A stretch of 64,000 nt of DNA from Micromonospora vinacea. GTDB lineage: Bacteria; Actinomycetota; Actinomycetes; Mycobacteriales; Micromonosporaceae. Positions 1-7,484 of this stretch are shown here, one piece after another (positions within the stretch are counted from its first letter, which is position 1; every line of letters begins with the position of its first letter). The stretch covers positions 620,001 through 684,000 of the forward strand of contig NZ_JADOTY010000001.1 in the NCBI RefSeq assembly GCF_015751785.1. The letters are read 5' to 3'. The notes below the pieces were generated by a model. That model was not told the origin of the DNA. It saw only the letters and a program-made list of their open reading frames with translations, and did no database searches. Position numbers and translations under genes: made by a program.

Positions 1-13
1 GCTGTACGTTCCT

Positions 14-72
14 GTACGTCTATAGACGTACCAGAGGTTTGAACGTCTATGGACGTCCCCTAGGTTGCGTCC
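14..72 (+). promoter_or_regulatory. Promoter and twin operators of the GntR-type gene
   Basis: A perfect 18-bp palindrome, GTACGTCTATAGACGTAC, lies at 14-31 and a close copy, ACGTCTATGGACGT, at 43-56; their centres are 27 bp apart. A -35-like TTGAAC (39-44) and a -10-like TAGGTT (61-66) with a 16-bp spacer place the transcription start at about 73, the A of the ATG, so the mRNA is probably leaderless. The second palindrome overlaps the end of the -35 and fills the spacer, as expected of a repressor site. That the neighbouring GntR protein binds here is inference. Confidence 0.6.
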
Positions 73-303
73 ATGCTCGATCCCCTGTCTCCAACGCCGA
101 TCTACGTTCAGCTCGCCGACGTGATCGCCAAGCGGATTGAGACCGGGGAGCTGCCACCTAATCGACCGATCCCGAGTGAATCCACGCTTCAGCAGGAGTA
201 CGGCGTCGCTCGCGGCACGGTCCGCGCGGCGGTGCGACTGCTACGAGAGCGTGGACTGGTGATGACCGTGCCGCAGCGGGGCACCTACGTCAGCGACAAG
301 TAG
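73..303 (+). CDS. Minimal GntR-family winged-helix regulator (76 aa)
   Basis: This is a DNA-binding protein made of only a GntR winged helix. Residues about 8-73 match the family: PIYVQLADVIAKRI opens the domain, the PSESTL turn and the VARGTVRAAVRLL recognition helix follow, and a GTYV wing ends the protein. Typical GntR proteins carry a further 100-170 residue effector domain; here the frame ends cleanly with a stop straight after the wing, so this is a short form rather than a broken gene. Such one-domain GntR proteins are known on actinomycete integrative elements and chromosomes. ATG at 73 has no ribosome binding site, consistent with leaderless transcription from the promoter just upstream. 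It probably represses itself through the paired palindromes. Any other target, for example left of the window, is unknown. Confidence 0.85.
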   Translation: MLDPLSPTPIYVQLADVIAKRIETGELPPNRPIPSESTLQQEYGVARGTVRAAVRLLRERGLVMTVPQRGTYVSDK

Positions 304-382
304 GCGCGCCACGACGGCCCTGCTCGGCAGAAAGTGCCCGGCGGGTGTCTACGGGTTGGCCGGCCGACGGCGTTAATAGGGC

Positions 383-880
383 GTGACGTTCGAGGAGTAC
401 GCGTTCGCTCGCACTTCGGCCCTGGTGCGGCTCGCCCGGCTGCTGACCGGTGACGAGCACCGGGCCGAGGACCTGGTTCAGGATGTCCTCGCGCGGGCGT
501 ACGCCCGGTGGGGCCGCATCTCGCGGACGGACCGTCCCGATGCCTATGTCCGGCGCATGCTCGTCAACACCCACAACTCGTGGTGGCGTCGGCGCAGCAG
601 CCGGGAGATCTCCGTGGCAGCAGTGCTCGATCGGGCTGGCGATGTGGATGAGGCCGCCGGGGTCGCCGAGCGCGACGCGCTGTGGCGGCTGGTCTGTGAG
701 CTGCCGGCGCGTCAGCGAACCGTGATAGTTCTGCGCTACTACGAGGATCTTGATGACACGTCGATAGCCGAGATCCTCGACTGTTCGGCCGGGACGGTAC
801 GCACCCACGCGAAGCGTGCTCTGGCGGCGCTGCGTCAACGACAGGTTGCGGCAACCCACGCATGGGCGGGAGAGCTCTGA
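383..880 (+). CDS. SigE-family ECF RNA polymerase sigma factor (165 aa)
   Basis: An extracytoplasmic-function sigma factor directing RNA polymerase to a small regulon. Region 2 spans about residues 8-77 (AEDLVQDVLARAYARW, then DAYVRRMLVNT and a WWRRR patch) and region 4 about 96-151 (LPARQRTVIVLRYYEDL followed by the helix-turn-helix around SAGTVRTHAKRAL). The length matches the actinobacterial SigE-type ECF group, which often has 160-180 residues. It starts with GTG at 383; the next gene's ATG overlaps its stop (TGATG at 878-882), so the two are translated as a unit. The downstream membrane protein is therefore the natural candidate for its regulator. The signal is not evident from the sequence. 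Confidence 0.92.
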   Translation: MTFEEYAFARTSALVRLARLLTGDEHRAEDLVQDVLARAYARWGRISRTDRPDAYVRRMLVNTHNSWWRRRSSREISVAAVLDRAGDVDEAAGVAERDALWRLVCELPARQRTVIVLRYYEDLDDTSIAEILDCSAGTVRTHAKRALAALRQRQVAATHAWAGEL

Positions 881-1923
881 TGTTCAGTGACCTCGATGAG
901 CAGCTCGCCACCACGCTCAGGCATCGGGCGGGCGGCGACATCGATCCGACGCCGATCGTGCAACAGGCTCGGCATCGCGGCCGGCGGTTGCGACTGCGGC
1001 GGCGGGGGCTGATCGCCGGCGGCGTGGCAGCGGTGTGTGTCGCTCTCACCTCGGTGGTGCTGGCGATCCCGGGCGTTAGGAGCACTGATGACCCGATCAT
1101 GCCGGCTGCGGCGCTGATGTTGCCGGAGGCACAGAGCAACGGGACCGTACGCCCCGAGGAGGTCGGTGCCGATCCCGCGACTGTGCACTTCACGACCGAC
1201 GCCCTGCTGAGCGGTGCCGATTTCGCCACGTGGCGCACCGGGCGCGGCATCGAGAGCGTCGAGTTCCGGGGCCCGAGCGGTCAGGCCCGTTTCGCGCTGG
1301 CCCGCACCGAAGCGTTGCTGAATGGGCTCCAGCAGACGTTGTCCTCGGCCGGGCGACCGCAGGCACGGACGGAGATACGGGTCGGCGACCGTGCGGGGGT
1401 CGCCTGGTTCGATCCGTCCGGCGACCGGAAGCTGTGGTTCGTCCGCTGGCAACCCGCCGACGGGCTCTGGGCCCAGTTGGACATCTACGCGACCACCCGG
1501 GACAAGGCGGCCGGCACGGCGAGCCGGGTCCGGTTCGACGGTGCCCACCGCTGCGTCGTGCCGTTCCGCCTGGAGTCGCTGCCGCCCGGCGGACGGTTGC
1601 TGGAGTGTTCGGTCACGCTCGGCCGGTCGGCGCGGGACTCTTTCGTCGACGGGTCTCTGGTGGTCGGTGACGGGTCCGGCCGTTGGCTGACGGTTCGGGC
1701 GCAATTCTCCCCGGCCGGCGATGACGCTCGGCCCGGGGATCTTGTCGCCGGCCCCTATCGGGTCCACCGGCAAGGCAGTGACGTGCTGAAGATGGTGGTC
1801 AAGTCCTGCCACGTCGAGGCGTTCCTGAAGGGTTGGGGGAACGGCTACACCGAGGCGGAAGGCTTGGCAATCCTCGGCGGGTACCAGCCGGCCCGTGATC
1901 TCGACCGCCCCGACACCTGGTGA
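880..1923 (+). CDS. Single-pass membrane protein, possible anti-sigma partner (347 aa)
   Basis: Start ATG at 880 overlaps the sigma factor's stop codon and has a GGGAG-like site just upstream; an upstream in-frame ATG at 862 lies inside the sigma gene and is less likely. The N-terminus (about 1-40) is cytoplasmic-looking and rich in Arg, followed by one hydrophobic helix at about 44-63 and then a roughly 280-residue polar domain predicted outside the membrane. I do not recognise the outer domain. No zinc anti-sigma motif (HxxxCxxC) is visible. Topology and tight coupling to an ECF gene fit an anti-sigma or sensor role, but that is inference from context alone. Confidence 0.75.
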   Translation: MFSDLDEQLATTLRHRAGGDIDPTPIVQQARHRGRRLRLRRRGLIAGGVAAVCVALTSVVLAIPGVRSTDDPIMPAAALMLPEAQSNGTVRPEEVGADPATVHFTTDALLSGADFATWRTGRGIESVEFRGPSGQARFALARTEALLNGLQQTLSSAGRPQARTEIRVGDRAGVAWFDPSGDRKLWFVRWQPADGLWAQLDIYATTRDKAAGTASRVRFDGAHRCVVPFRLESLPPGGRLLECSVTLGRSARDSFVDGSLVVGDGSGRWLTVRAQFSPAGDDARPGDLVAGPYRVHRQGSDVLKMVVKSCHVEAFLKGWGNGYTEAEGLAILGGYQPARDLDRPDTW

Positions 1924-1962
1924 CGCCACCGCCGGGCAGGGGTGTGGGTCACGCGCTACGGA

Positions 1963-2316
1963 TCAGCCGAGCCGTGCTCCCGGCCCGGTGTCTTGTTCGG
2001 GGCCCAGGAGCAGACGCTCCACGCCCGTGATCCGCAGCACCCGCTTGGTGATTCCCGCGGCGCCTCGGACCGAGAAGCGGGAGCCGACCCGCTTCGCCCG
2101 CTGCCGCGCCAGTAGAAGTACGCGCACGCCCGCGGCACTGAAGAAGCCGACGCCGGTCAGGTCGCAACAGACTTCGGGGTGGCTGTCGATCGCGTTCATC
2201 AGGGCCGTGGCCAGGCGTGGCGCGGTGTCCATGTCGACGTACCCCACCGGGGCGACGACCATCCGCTCAGCCGAGCTGGTCGCGGACAGGTTCGTGGGCT
2301 CAGTGGAGCGGGTCAC
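1963..2316 (-). CDS. STAS-domain anti-sigma factor antagonist (about 117 aa)
   Basis: The protein belongs to the SpoIIAA/RsbV-like STAS family, which bind anti-sigma kinases in partner-switching pathways. The GYVDMDTAPRLATAL segment and the CCDLTGVGFFSAAGVRVLLLA segment correspond to the conserved strands and to the loop that normally carries a phosphorylatable Ser (here FFSAAG). The GTG at 2316 gives 117 residues, the family's usual size. The frame stays open to an ATG at 2517, but that extra stretch has low GC third positions (GTT CCT GGT TCT) and looks non-coding; a few residues before 2316 still resemble coding sequence, so a rare start nearby is possible. No partner kinase is adjacent. 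Confidence 0.8.
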   Translation of the reverse strand: MTRSTEPTNLSATSSAERMVVAPVGYVDMDTAPRLATALMNAIDSHPEVCCDLTGVGFFSAAGVRVLLLARQRAKRVGSRFSVRGAAGITKRVLRITGVERLLLGPEQDTGPGARLG

Positions 2317-2628
2317 CTGGAACGACGGCCTGGAGGAGTCCGGGTCAAGAATGCCGTCCCGCTGACCGCCGGCGAGCGCCGCTGGGCGTGACCTGCCCGA
2401 GGCTGATCGCCGTCGGGAAACTGTCGAGGTGGGTCTGGAAGAACCAGGAACGCTCAGGCATAGGAGCACACGCCTCCTGTTGAAATCCGTAACAGGATTG
2501 GCGCATGGCTTGACCAATCTCGAAGATAACGGGCTGGGCGGGCGGCCGCCAGTCAGGGCGTCCGTCCCTGGCCGAGCTCAGCCGGCGGGCCACCACTTAC
2601 CGCAACACCACAGCCCATTGCCGAACGC

Positions 2629-3375
2629 CTACGGCAGGTTGCCTGCCCCACCGCGGTCACGCTTGAGACTCGGCGGTCGGGTGGCCCTCTCCACGAGAGC
2701 GGCGGCGACCTCCCGAAGTTTGCGGTTCGAGTCCTGAGAGACCTTCGCGAGAACGGCGAACGCCTCGTCGGGGGTGCAGCGGCGTTCGCCCATGATGATG
2801 CCCTTGGCCTGCTCGATGACGGCCCGGCTCTGCATGGCCAGTTGCATCTGCGCGGCCAGGCTGGCGGTGGCGTCGTAGAGGTGGGCGTTGGCGAGGGCGA
2901 CGGCGGCGTACCCCGCGAATGTCTGTGCGAGGGTGACCGCCTCGTCGTCGAAGGCGCTCGGTTTGACCCCGTAGATGTTCAGCGCACCGAGCACGGACTC
3001 CTGGATCGTGAACCCGATCGACAATGAGCTGTGAGCTCCGCCCTGCACCGCTTGGGTCGCCCACTGTGGCCAGCGGGCCTCTTCGGACATGATCGGGACG
3101 GACACGACGGCGGAGTCTCTGGCCGCCTCCAGACATGGACCCTGGCCAAACTCGTACTGCAGTTCGTCGAGTCGCAGCGCCATCTCACCGCTGAACGCGG
3201 CGGTGTGCGCACTCTCCTGCTTCATCAACGTCACCGACACCTCCTCGGCACCGGGGATCGTGCGTCGTGCCAACTCGGAGACCTGGGTCAACACTCCAGA
3301 CAGGTCGGTTTCGCCGAGCTTGATCTGGCCGAGTTCGAAGATCGCCGCATTGGGGTCAATGGGCTGCTGTGCCAT
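2629..3375 (-). CDS. GAF and ANTAR domain RNA-binding regulator (248 aa)
   Basis: A two-domain transcription antiterminator-type regulator. A GAF sensor fold covers about residues 25-165 (EFGQGPCLEAARDS and LGALNIYGVKPSAFDDEAV are typical), followed by an ANTAR domain at about 170-230 containing SRAVIEQAKGIIMGERRC. ANTAR domains bind paired hexanucleotide hairpins in RNA and block terminators. ATG at 3375 is chosen because it begins the conserved GAF leader and follows GAGGACC; the open frame continues upstream to 3759 without recognisable sequence. This GAF-ANTAR type is abundant in Actinobacteria; its RNA targets cannot be read from this window. Confidence 0.88.
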   Translation of the reverse strand: MAQQPIDPNAAIFELGQIKLGETDLSGVLTQVSELARRTIPGAEEVSVTLMKQESAHTAAFSGEMALRLDELQYEFGQGPCLEAARDSAVVSVPIMSEEARWPQWATQAVQGGAHSSLSIGFTIQESVLGALNIYGVKPSAFDDEAVTLAQTFAGYAAVALANAHLYDATASLAAQMQLAMQSRAVIEQAKGIIMGERRCTPDEAFAVLAKVSQDSNRKLREVAAALVERATRPPSLKRDRGGAGNLP

Positions 3376-3743
3376 GACTTCAAGGTCCTCGTGCCCGGGG
3401 CGCGTACCGGTTGCAGAAGGCGACGGCAGCGCGCGTGGTGATGGCGCACCGCGAGCACGGGGCGCCGCACGGACTCGCCAACCGAGCCCGGGCGCCCGCT
3501 GCTGGACGCTGACTGACCGACGCCCCAGGCGTCGGCTGCGGCGACAACTATACGACGCCGAGTGGAACCTCCCCGAAGGTGCAGCCGGATCGGCTCGGGC
3601 GCACTCGTTTGGCCGCCGGGACGGCGGGGCATCGTGCTCAGACAGCGTGAACACCACGCTCCGGCCCGGAATGTGCCGATGACAGCGCGAAAGCACGCCA
3701 GCCGGGTCTGGACCGCACCCGACAGCGGAGGTGGGAGGCACCG
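3376..3743. other. Intergenic region between divergent genes
   Basis: These 368 bases separate the GAF-ANTAR gene and the plasmid-stabilization-like gene. On the minus strand a -10-like TATAGT sits at 3547-3552, which would give the ANTAR gene a leader of about 165 bases; I see no good -35 beside it. On the plus strand a GGAGG-type site (GCGGAGGTGGGAGG) lies just before the ATG at 3744. No further gene is apparent; both-strand open frames here lack family resemblance. Confidence 0.45.
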
Positions 3744-4067
3744 ATGCCAGCAGGATCAAGCCCGAAGAGGGAACGACAGTACGAGCACATCAAGGAGAGC
3801 GCGCAGCAGCGGGGCGCCTCCTCCGGCCGGGCGAAGGAGATCGCCGCCCGCACGGTCAACAAGGAACGGGCCCGCTCGGGTGAGTCCCGAACGGCGAGCC
3901 GGTCCTCCCGGAACGACGTGTCGTCCGCGCACCGCGGCGGTAAGCGCTCCCACAGCGGCGCCCAGGGACGTACCAAGGAGCAGTTGTACAACGAGGCGAA
4001 GCAGCGCGGCATCAAGGGCCGCTCGTCGATGTCGAAGAGCGAGCTGGAGCGGGCATTGTCGAAGTAG
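3744..4067 (+). CDS. Small basic plasmid-stabilization-like protein (107 aa)
   Basis: A short, very basic and Ser/Arg/Lys-rich protein of a family common in actinomycetes and often labelled plasmid stabilization protein. The N-terminal half (RERQYEHIKESAQQRG, then RAKEIAARTVNKERAR) is its hallmark, and the C-terminal 30 residues (TKEQLYNEAKQRGIKGRSSM then KSELERAL) resemble a Rho-N/SAP-like nucleic-acid-binding helix pair. A strong GGAGG region precedes ATG 3744. The family name is historical; nothing here shows a plasmid link. A nucleoid- or RNA-associated role is plausible from composition only. Confidence 0.8.
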   Translation: MPAGSSPKRERQYEHIKESAQQRGASSGRAKEIAARTVNKERARSGESRTASRSSRNDVSSAHRGGKRSHSGAQGRTKEQLYNEAKQRGIKGRSSMSKSELERALSK

Positions 4068-4122
4068 CGACCAGGGGTTTCTCGGCCCGACGGGGCGGGT
4101 GTCGCGGATCGGCCGAACCGGC

Positions 4123-5121
4123 TCAGACCGGACCCAGCAGGGCGGCCAGCGCGTCGTCGCCCTGGCCGAGTTGCGCCCCGCCCGTCGCTGGCACGATCAG
4201 GAACCGTCGGCAGCCGTCGAGTTCCACGTACCGGTCGGGGCCTCCCTCGTCGAGCGGGCGTAGCACCGCGAACCGGGTCGCCGGGGTGTCGCAGTCGACC
4301 ACCGCCCGGCGGTTGGACAGCACCCGGAGTACGCCCGCCTGACGCTCGGCTGGCAGCGGTCCGCCGTACACGAAGTCGCCCGGCGGCTTTTCGCCTTCCT
4401 GAAGCGACGCGGGCACCTGGTAGACGCAGAGGCGTAGCGGCCCGGCGAACGGCGCGGTCCCTGGCCCGGCCGGCCCGGGGGTACCGTTCCGGGTCTCCAC
4501 CCACACCATGTCCGTCCACTGCTGCGCACAGCCGGCGGCCTCGGCCGCCGGAGATTCGATCTGCCGGATGGTACGGATGTCCACGGTGGTCCACCGCGGT
4601 CCGGTCAACGCGTTGATCACCTCGGTGCGCGGCTTGTCGCAGGAGTCCGTCGGGATGTGGGGCCGCAGCCAGCGCCCCCGGTCGTCCACCAGGGCCAGCC
4701 ACGGCGGGACGACCATCTCGAGGGTGCAGGCGACCTCCTCGTCGGCCTGCTCGCTGGGCAGGCGCAGCGCGGTGAGCAGCGGTGCGATCTCCTCGGCGCG
4801 TCGCTCGGTGGCGATCTGCTCCTGGCCGCCGTTGGGTCCCGGCCGAATCTCCCGCCCGCAGATCACGGCCGCGACCGGGGTGAACGTGGGGTCGATGCGA
4901 CCGATCGTCGGCTCTTTCGTGGCTGGTGGTGACGTCTCGGCCTTCGGCGCCGAGAGCACCTCGCCGGCCTGTGGGGCCTGCTTGGCGCACGAGGTCCACC
5001 CATCGACGATCTGAGCCGGAGCGGCATCGTCGGCCCTGTCCGGCCCGATCTCCGTGCCACCGCAACCACCCAGCGCCATGCCGAGCAGTGCCACCGCCAG
5101 TACCGTCCGCGACGAGCGCAT
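4123..5121 (-). CDS. Secreted lipoprotein of unknown function (332 aa)
   Basis: The N-terminus is a lipoprotein signal: a short Arg-containing n-region, a hydrophobic stretch, and the lipobox LGGC with Cys at about residue 20, followed by a flexible Asp/Ala/Pro-rich linker. The mature part (about 270 residues) has several cysteines and repeated references to acidic surfaces but no family that I recognise. ATG 5121 is chosen since it starts the signal peptide; in-frame GTG codons at 5133 and 5130 are alternatives, and AAGG directly before them is badly spaced for those. It is divergent from another lipoprotein gene at 5224, sharing a roughly 100-base gap. Confidence 0.72.
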   Translation of the reverse strand: MRSSRTVLAVALLGMALGGCGGTEIGPDRADDAAPAQIVDGWTSCAKQAPQAGEVLSAPKAETSPPATKEPTIGRIDPTFTPVAAVICGREIRPGPNGGQEQIATERRAEEIAPLLTALRLPSEQADEEVACTLEMVVPPWLALVDDRGRWLRPHIPTDSCDKPRTEVINALTGPRWTTVDIRTIRQIESPAAEAAGCAQQWTDMVWVETRNGTPGPAGPGTAPFAGPLRLCVYQVPASLQEGEKPPGDFVYGGPLPAERQAGVLRVLSNRRAVVDCDTPATRFAVLRPLDEGGPDRYVELDGCRRFLIVPATGGAQLGQGDDALAALLGPV

Positions 5122-5223
5122 CCGGCTCACCACCCTTCCACCCGAGGATGAGACGGACGACGAACGCGTCCGGTTCCGCCAGGGATGGCGGAACCGGCAC
5201 CCGCCGTTCGGCGTCCCAGCGGG

Positions 5224-5715
5224 ATGGACAGAAACGCCTTCCCGCGTGCCGCCGCCCTCAGCGTGACAGCGCTCCTTGCCGTGGTGGGCTGCGCCGGGCC
5301 GAACGCCGCGTCGGCACCACCGTCGACAGGTGCGGCGTCAAACCCGCCGGTGCCGAGCTCGGCTGCGCCAGCCGTCCGCCTGGTCGAGGAGCACCAGGCC
5401 GACCTGCACCTCTGGGTGAGCAACCAGTCGTTCACGGACGACCCGGTGGTCCTCTCGATCAGCATCGACGGCGCGGAGATCGTCGATCAGGGATTCGCGG
5501 TCGAGGGCCAGCACAACTTCGTCCTGTTCCCGGTGCGGGTCCCGCCGGGTCGCCACGTCGTGCGCGTCGTCTCGGGCACGGGCGTCGACGTCCAGGAGAC
5601 CTTCACAATGCCCGGGGGCGGACGCCAGTACGCGGCGATCGCCTACGTCAACAGCGACGGCCGTGATCGGTCCGTCGACTGGTTCATCCAGTCCACCCCT
5701 ATCGCGTTCGCCTGA
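5224..5715 (+). CDS. Small lipoprotein of unknown function (163 aa)
   Basis: ATG 5224 gives a compact lipoprotein signal with lipobox AVVGC (Cys at about residue 23), followed by an Ala/Ser/Pro linker to about residue 55. The remaining 110 residues look like a single beta-sandwich domain (LHLWVSNQSFTDDPVVLSI, DQGFAVEGQHNFVLFPVRV, GRHVVRVVSGTGVDVQE). This is reminiscent of small Ig-like or carrier-type domains, but I cannot name a family. The frame is open from 5185 (an upstream ATG), yet that would put 13 extra residues before the signal. Confidence 0.7.
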   Translation: MDRNAFPRAAALSVTALLAVVGCAGPNAASAPPSTGAASNPPVPSSAAPAVRLVEEHQADLHLWVSNQSFTDDPVVLSISIDGAEIVDQGFAVEGQHNFVLFPVRVPPGRHVVRVVSGTGVDVQETFTMPGGGRQYAAIAYVNSDGRDRSVDWFIQSTPIAFA

Positions 5716-5794
5716 CCGACCGGCCGGCGTGACGCGGACGACCAGCGCGGACGCCGCCGGGTGGGCCCGGGCCACCCGCCGGCAGAATGGCCGA

Positions 5795-6190
5795 ATGGCA
5801 CATCTGGGACTTGTCGCACTGCTGGTCAGGGAGTACGACGAGGCGATCGACTTCTACGTCGGCGACCTCGGTTTCGAGCTGGTGGAGGACACCGCCCGAC
5901 CGGACGGTTCACGCTGGGTGGTGGTCCGGCCGGCGGGGGCCCGGGAGACGGCGCTGCTGCTGGCGCGGCCGAGCAGCGCCGAACAGCGGGCTCGGGTGGG
6001 CGACCAGACCGGCGGCCGGGTCGGGCTGTTCCTGCACACGGAGGACTTCGCCCGGGACCACGCCCGGATGGTGGCGGCCGGGGTGCGTTTTCTGGAGGAA
6101 CCGCGACATGAGGCGTACGGTTCGGTAGCGGTGTTCGTCGATCTCTACGGCAACCGGTGGGACCTCCTCCAGCCCCGCAGCGCAGAGTGA
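5795..6190 (+). CDS. VOC (glyoxalase/bleomycin-resistance fold) protein (131 aa)
   Basis: One full vicinal-oxygen-chelate unit of two beta-alpha-beta-beta-beta modules. The first module begins LVALLVREYDEAIDFYVGDLGFEL, the standard signature, and the second ends VAVFVDLYGNRWDLLQP. Metal ligands expected near strands 1, 4 and 8 can be aligned only partly, so the enzyme type (dioxygenase, isomerase, drug-binding) is not decided. ATG 5795 fits the family N-terminus; the open frame continues upstream to 5663 without resemblance. It lies alone between a lipoprotein and the two-component operon. Confidence 0.85.
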   Translation: MAHLGLVALLVREYDEAIDFYVGDLGFELVEDTARPDGSRWVVVRPAGARETALLLARPSSAEQRARVGDQTGGRVGLFLHTEDFARDHARMVAAGVRFLEEPRHEAYGSVAVFVDLYGNRWDLLQPRSAE

Positions 6191-6308
6191 CACGTTAGCG
6201 ACACTCCGCACATAGGAGTCACCCGGTCACTGTCGGCCATGCTATTGTCCGATGTCGATCTACGCCCCGTGGACCCGGACCGGGTCGTTGTCGGAAGGAC
6301 ACTTCCCG

Positions 6309-7484
6309 ATGCCGGCCGTTGCCACCCCAACCGTGCCGCCCACGCTGGACAATCCGGCCGGCGGGGCCCTGGGCCTCATCTTCACCACGTTGCCGGCGCT
6401 GCTGCGGCTGAGCTGTGGGCTGTTCGGCGCGGCGGTGGCCGTTTCGGTGCAGACCCCGCCGGTGCAGCAGGCGGTGTTGCTGCCCGCCGTGGGCCTGCTG
6501 ACCGGCTGGTCCCTCTGGTACGCGCACCGGGCGTTGCGCCACGGCATCAACCCCGCCCTCGTCGTCGGTGACGTGGCGGTAACCGCGCTGGCCTGCCTGC
6601 TCATTCCCGTTCTGGTGGCGCCCGAGGTGCTGCCCGGCGAGGGCAGTTGGATCGCCGTGCTGGCCAGCACCACGGTGATCAACGCACAGGCCACCGCCCC
6701 GGCGCGCTGGTCGATCCCAGCCGGTCTACTCGTGATCGCCACCTATGTGACCGGGGCGCAGGCGGCCGGCAATCCCACCGAAGCTCGGGCGCACGCGGCC
6801 ACGCTGCTGGCGCAGACCGCCTGCACGGCGATGATGGCGGCGGTCATGCGCCGACGCATCGGCCGGGCGGACCGCGCCTTCGTCGAACACCAGCGGCTGA
6901 CCCGGGAGGCGTTGGTCGGCCGTGCCGCCCGGGAGGCCGAACGCCAACAGAACCGCGATCTGCACGACACAGTGCTCGGCACGCTGACCATGGTGGGGCT
7001 GGGCGCGGTGGCCGGGCCCTCGACCGTCTTCCGGGACCGGTGCGCAGCCGACCTGCGTACCCTCGTCTCGCTCACCGACGGCGGCCCGGTGGCCGGCGAC
7101 GGCCCGGTGCCGCTCGACGGACGGTTGCGGTTGGTGGTCGACCGGCTGCCCGAGCTGGCGGTACGGCTGGACCTGGCGTCCTGCGCCGTCCCGGTCGGGG
7201 TGGCCGACGCGATCAGCGAGAGCGCCTACGCCGCCCTGTCCAACGTGGTCCGCCACGCGCCGGGCGCCGCGACCACGCTGCGGCTGACCCGGGACGCGAT
7301 CGGCGTCGTGGTCGAGGTCGCCGACGACGGCCCCGGCTTCGACCTGGCCACCGTTCCACCACACCGGTACGGGTTGCGCGAGTCGATCCGCGGCCGGATG
7401 GTGACTGTCGGTGGGCGGGCCGACGTGGACTCGGCGGTCGGCGCGGGCACCCGGATTCGACTGGAGTGGCCCGGTGTCGGCTGA
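6309..7484 (+). CDS. NarL-type sensor histidine kinase (391 aa)
   Basis: Membrane-bound kinase of the HisKA_3 class. About five or six hydrophobic helices occupy residues 20-180, then comes the dimerization helix with the phospho-acceptor His219 in RDLHDTVLGTL and a HATPase domain with N-box Asn312 (ALSNVVRHAP), the DDGPGF G1 box at 339-344 and a GLR/GAGT G2 region near 355-381. ATG 6309 is selected because GGAAGG lies nine bases before it; the upstream GTG/ATG options at 6252 are not supported. Its stop overlaps the next gene's GTG (7474), making the first gene of a three-gene operon with a kinase-like protein and a response regulator. Confidence 0.88.
   Translation: MPAVATPTVPPTLDNPAGGALGLIFTTLPALLRLSCGLFGAAVAVSVQTPPVQQAVLLPAVGLLTGWSLWYAHRALRHGINPALVVGDVAVTALACLLIPVLVAPEVLPGEGSWIAVLASTTVINAQATAPARWSIPAGLLVIATYVTGAQAAGNPTEARAHAATLLAQTACTAMMAAVMRRRIGRADRAFVEHQRLTREALVGRAAREAERQQNRDLHDTVLGTLTMVGLGAVAGPSTVFRDRCAADLRTLVSLTDGGPVAGDGPVPLDGRLRLVVDRLPELAVRLDLASCAVPVGVADAISESAYAALSNVVRHAPGAATTLRLTRDAIGVVVEVADDGPGFDLATVPPHRYGLRESIRGRMVTVGGRADVDSAVGAGTRIRLEWPGVG

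Noticed and set aside
290..859. 189-residue minus-strand frame opposite the ECF sigma factor
   Set aside because: Antisense shadow; Arg/Gly/Pro-rich with no family pattern, while the plus frame has sigma regions 2 and 4.
2317..2517. N-terminal extension of the STAS protein from ATG 2517
   Set aside because: Third-position GC falls sharply here and the STAS domain starts later; kept only as an alternative start.
3744..4067. Plasmid or integrative element signature from the plasmid-stabilization name
   Set aside because: No integrase, tRNA attachment site, replication or transfer gene is seen nearby; the family is widespread on chromosomes.
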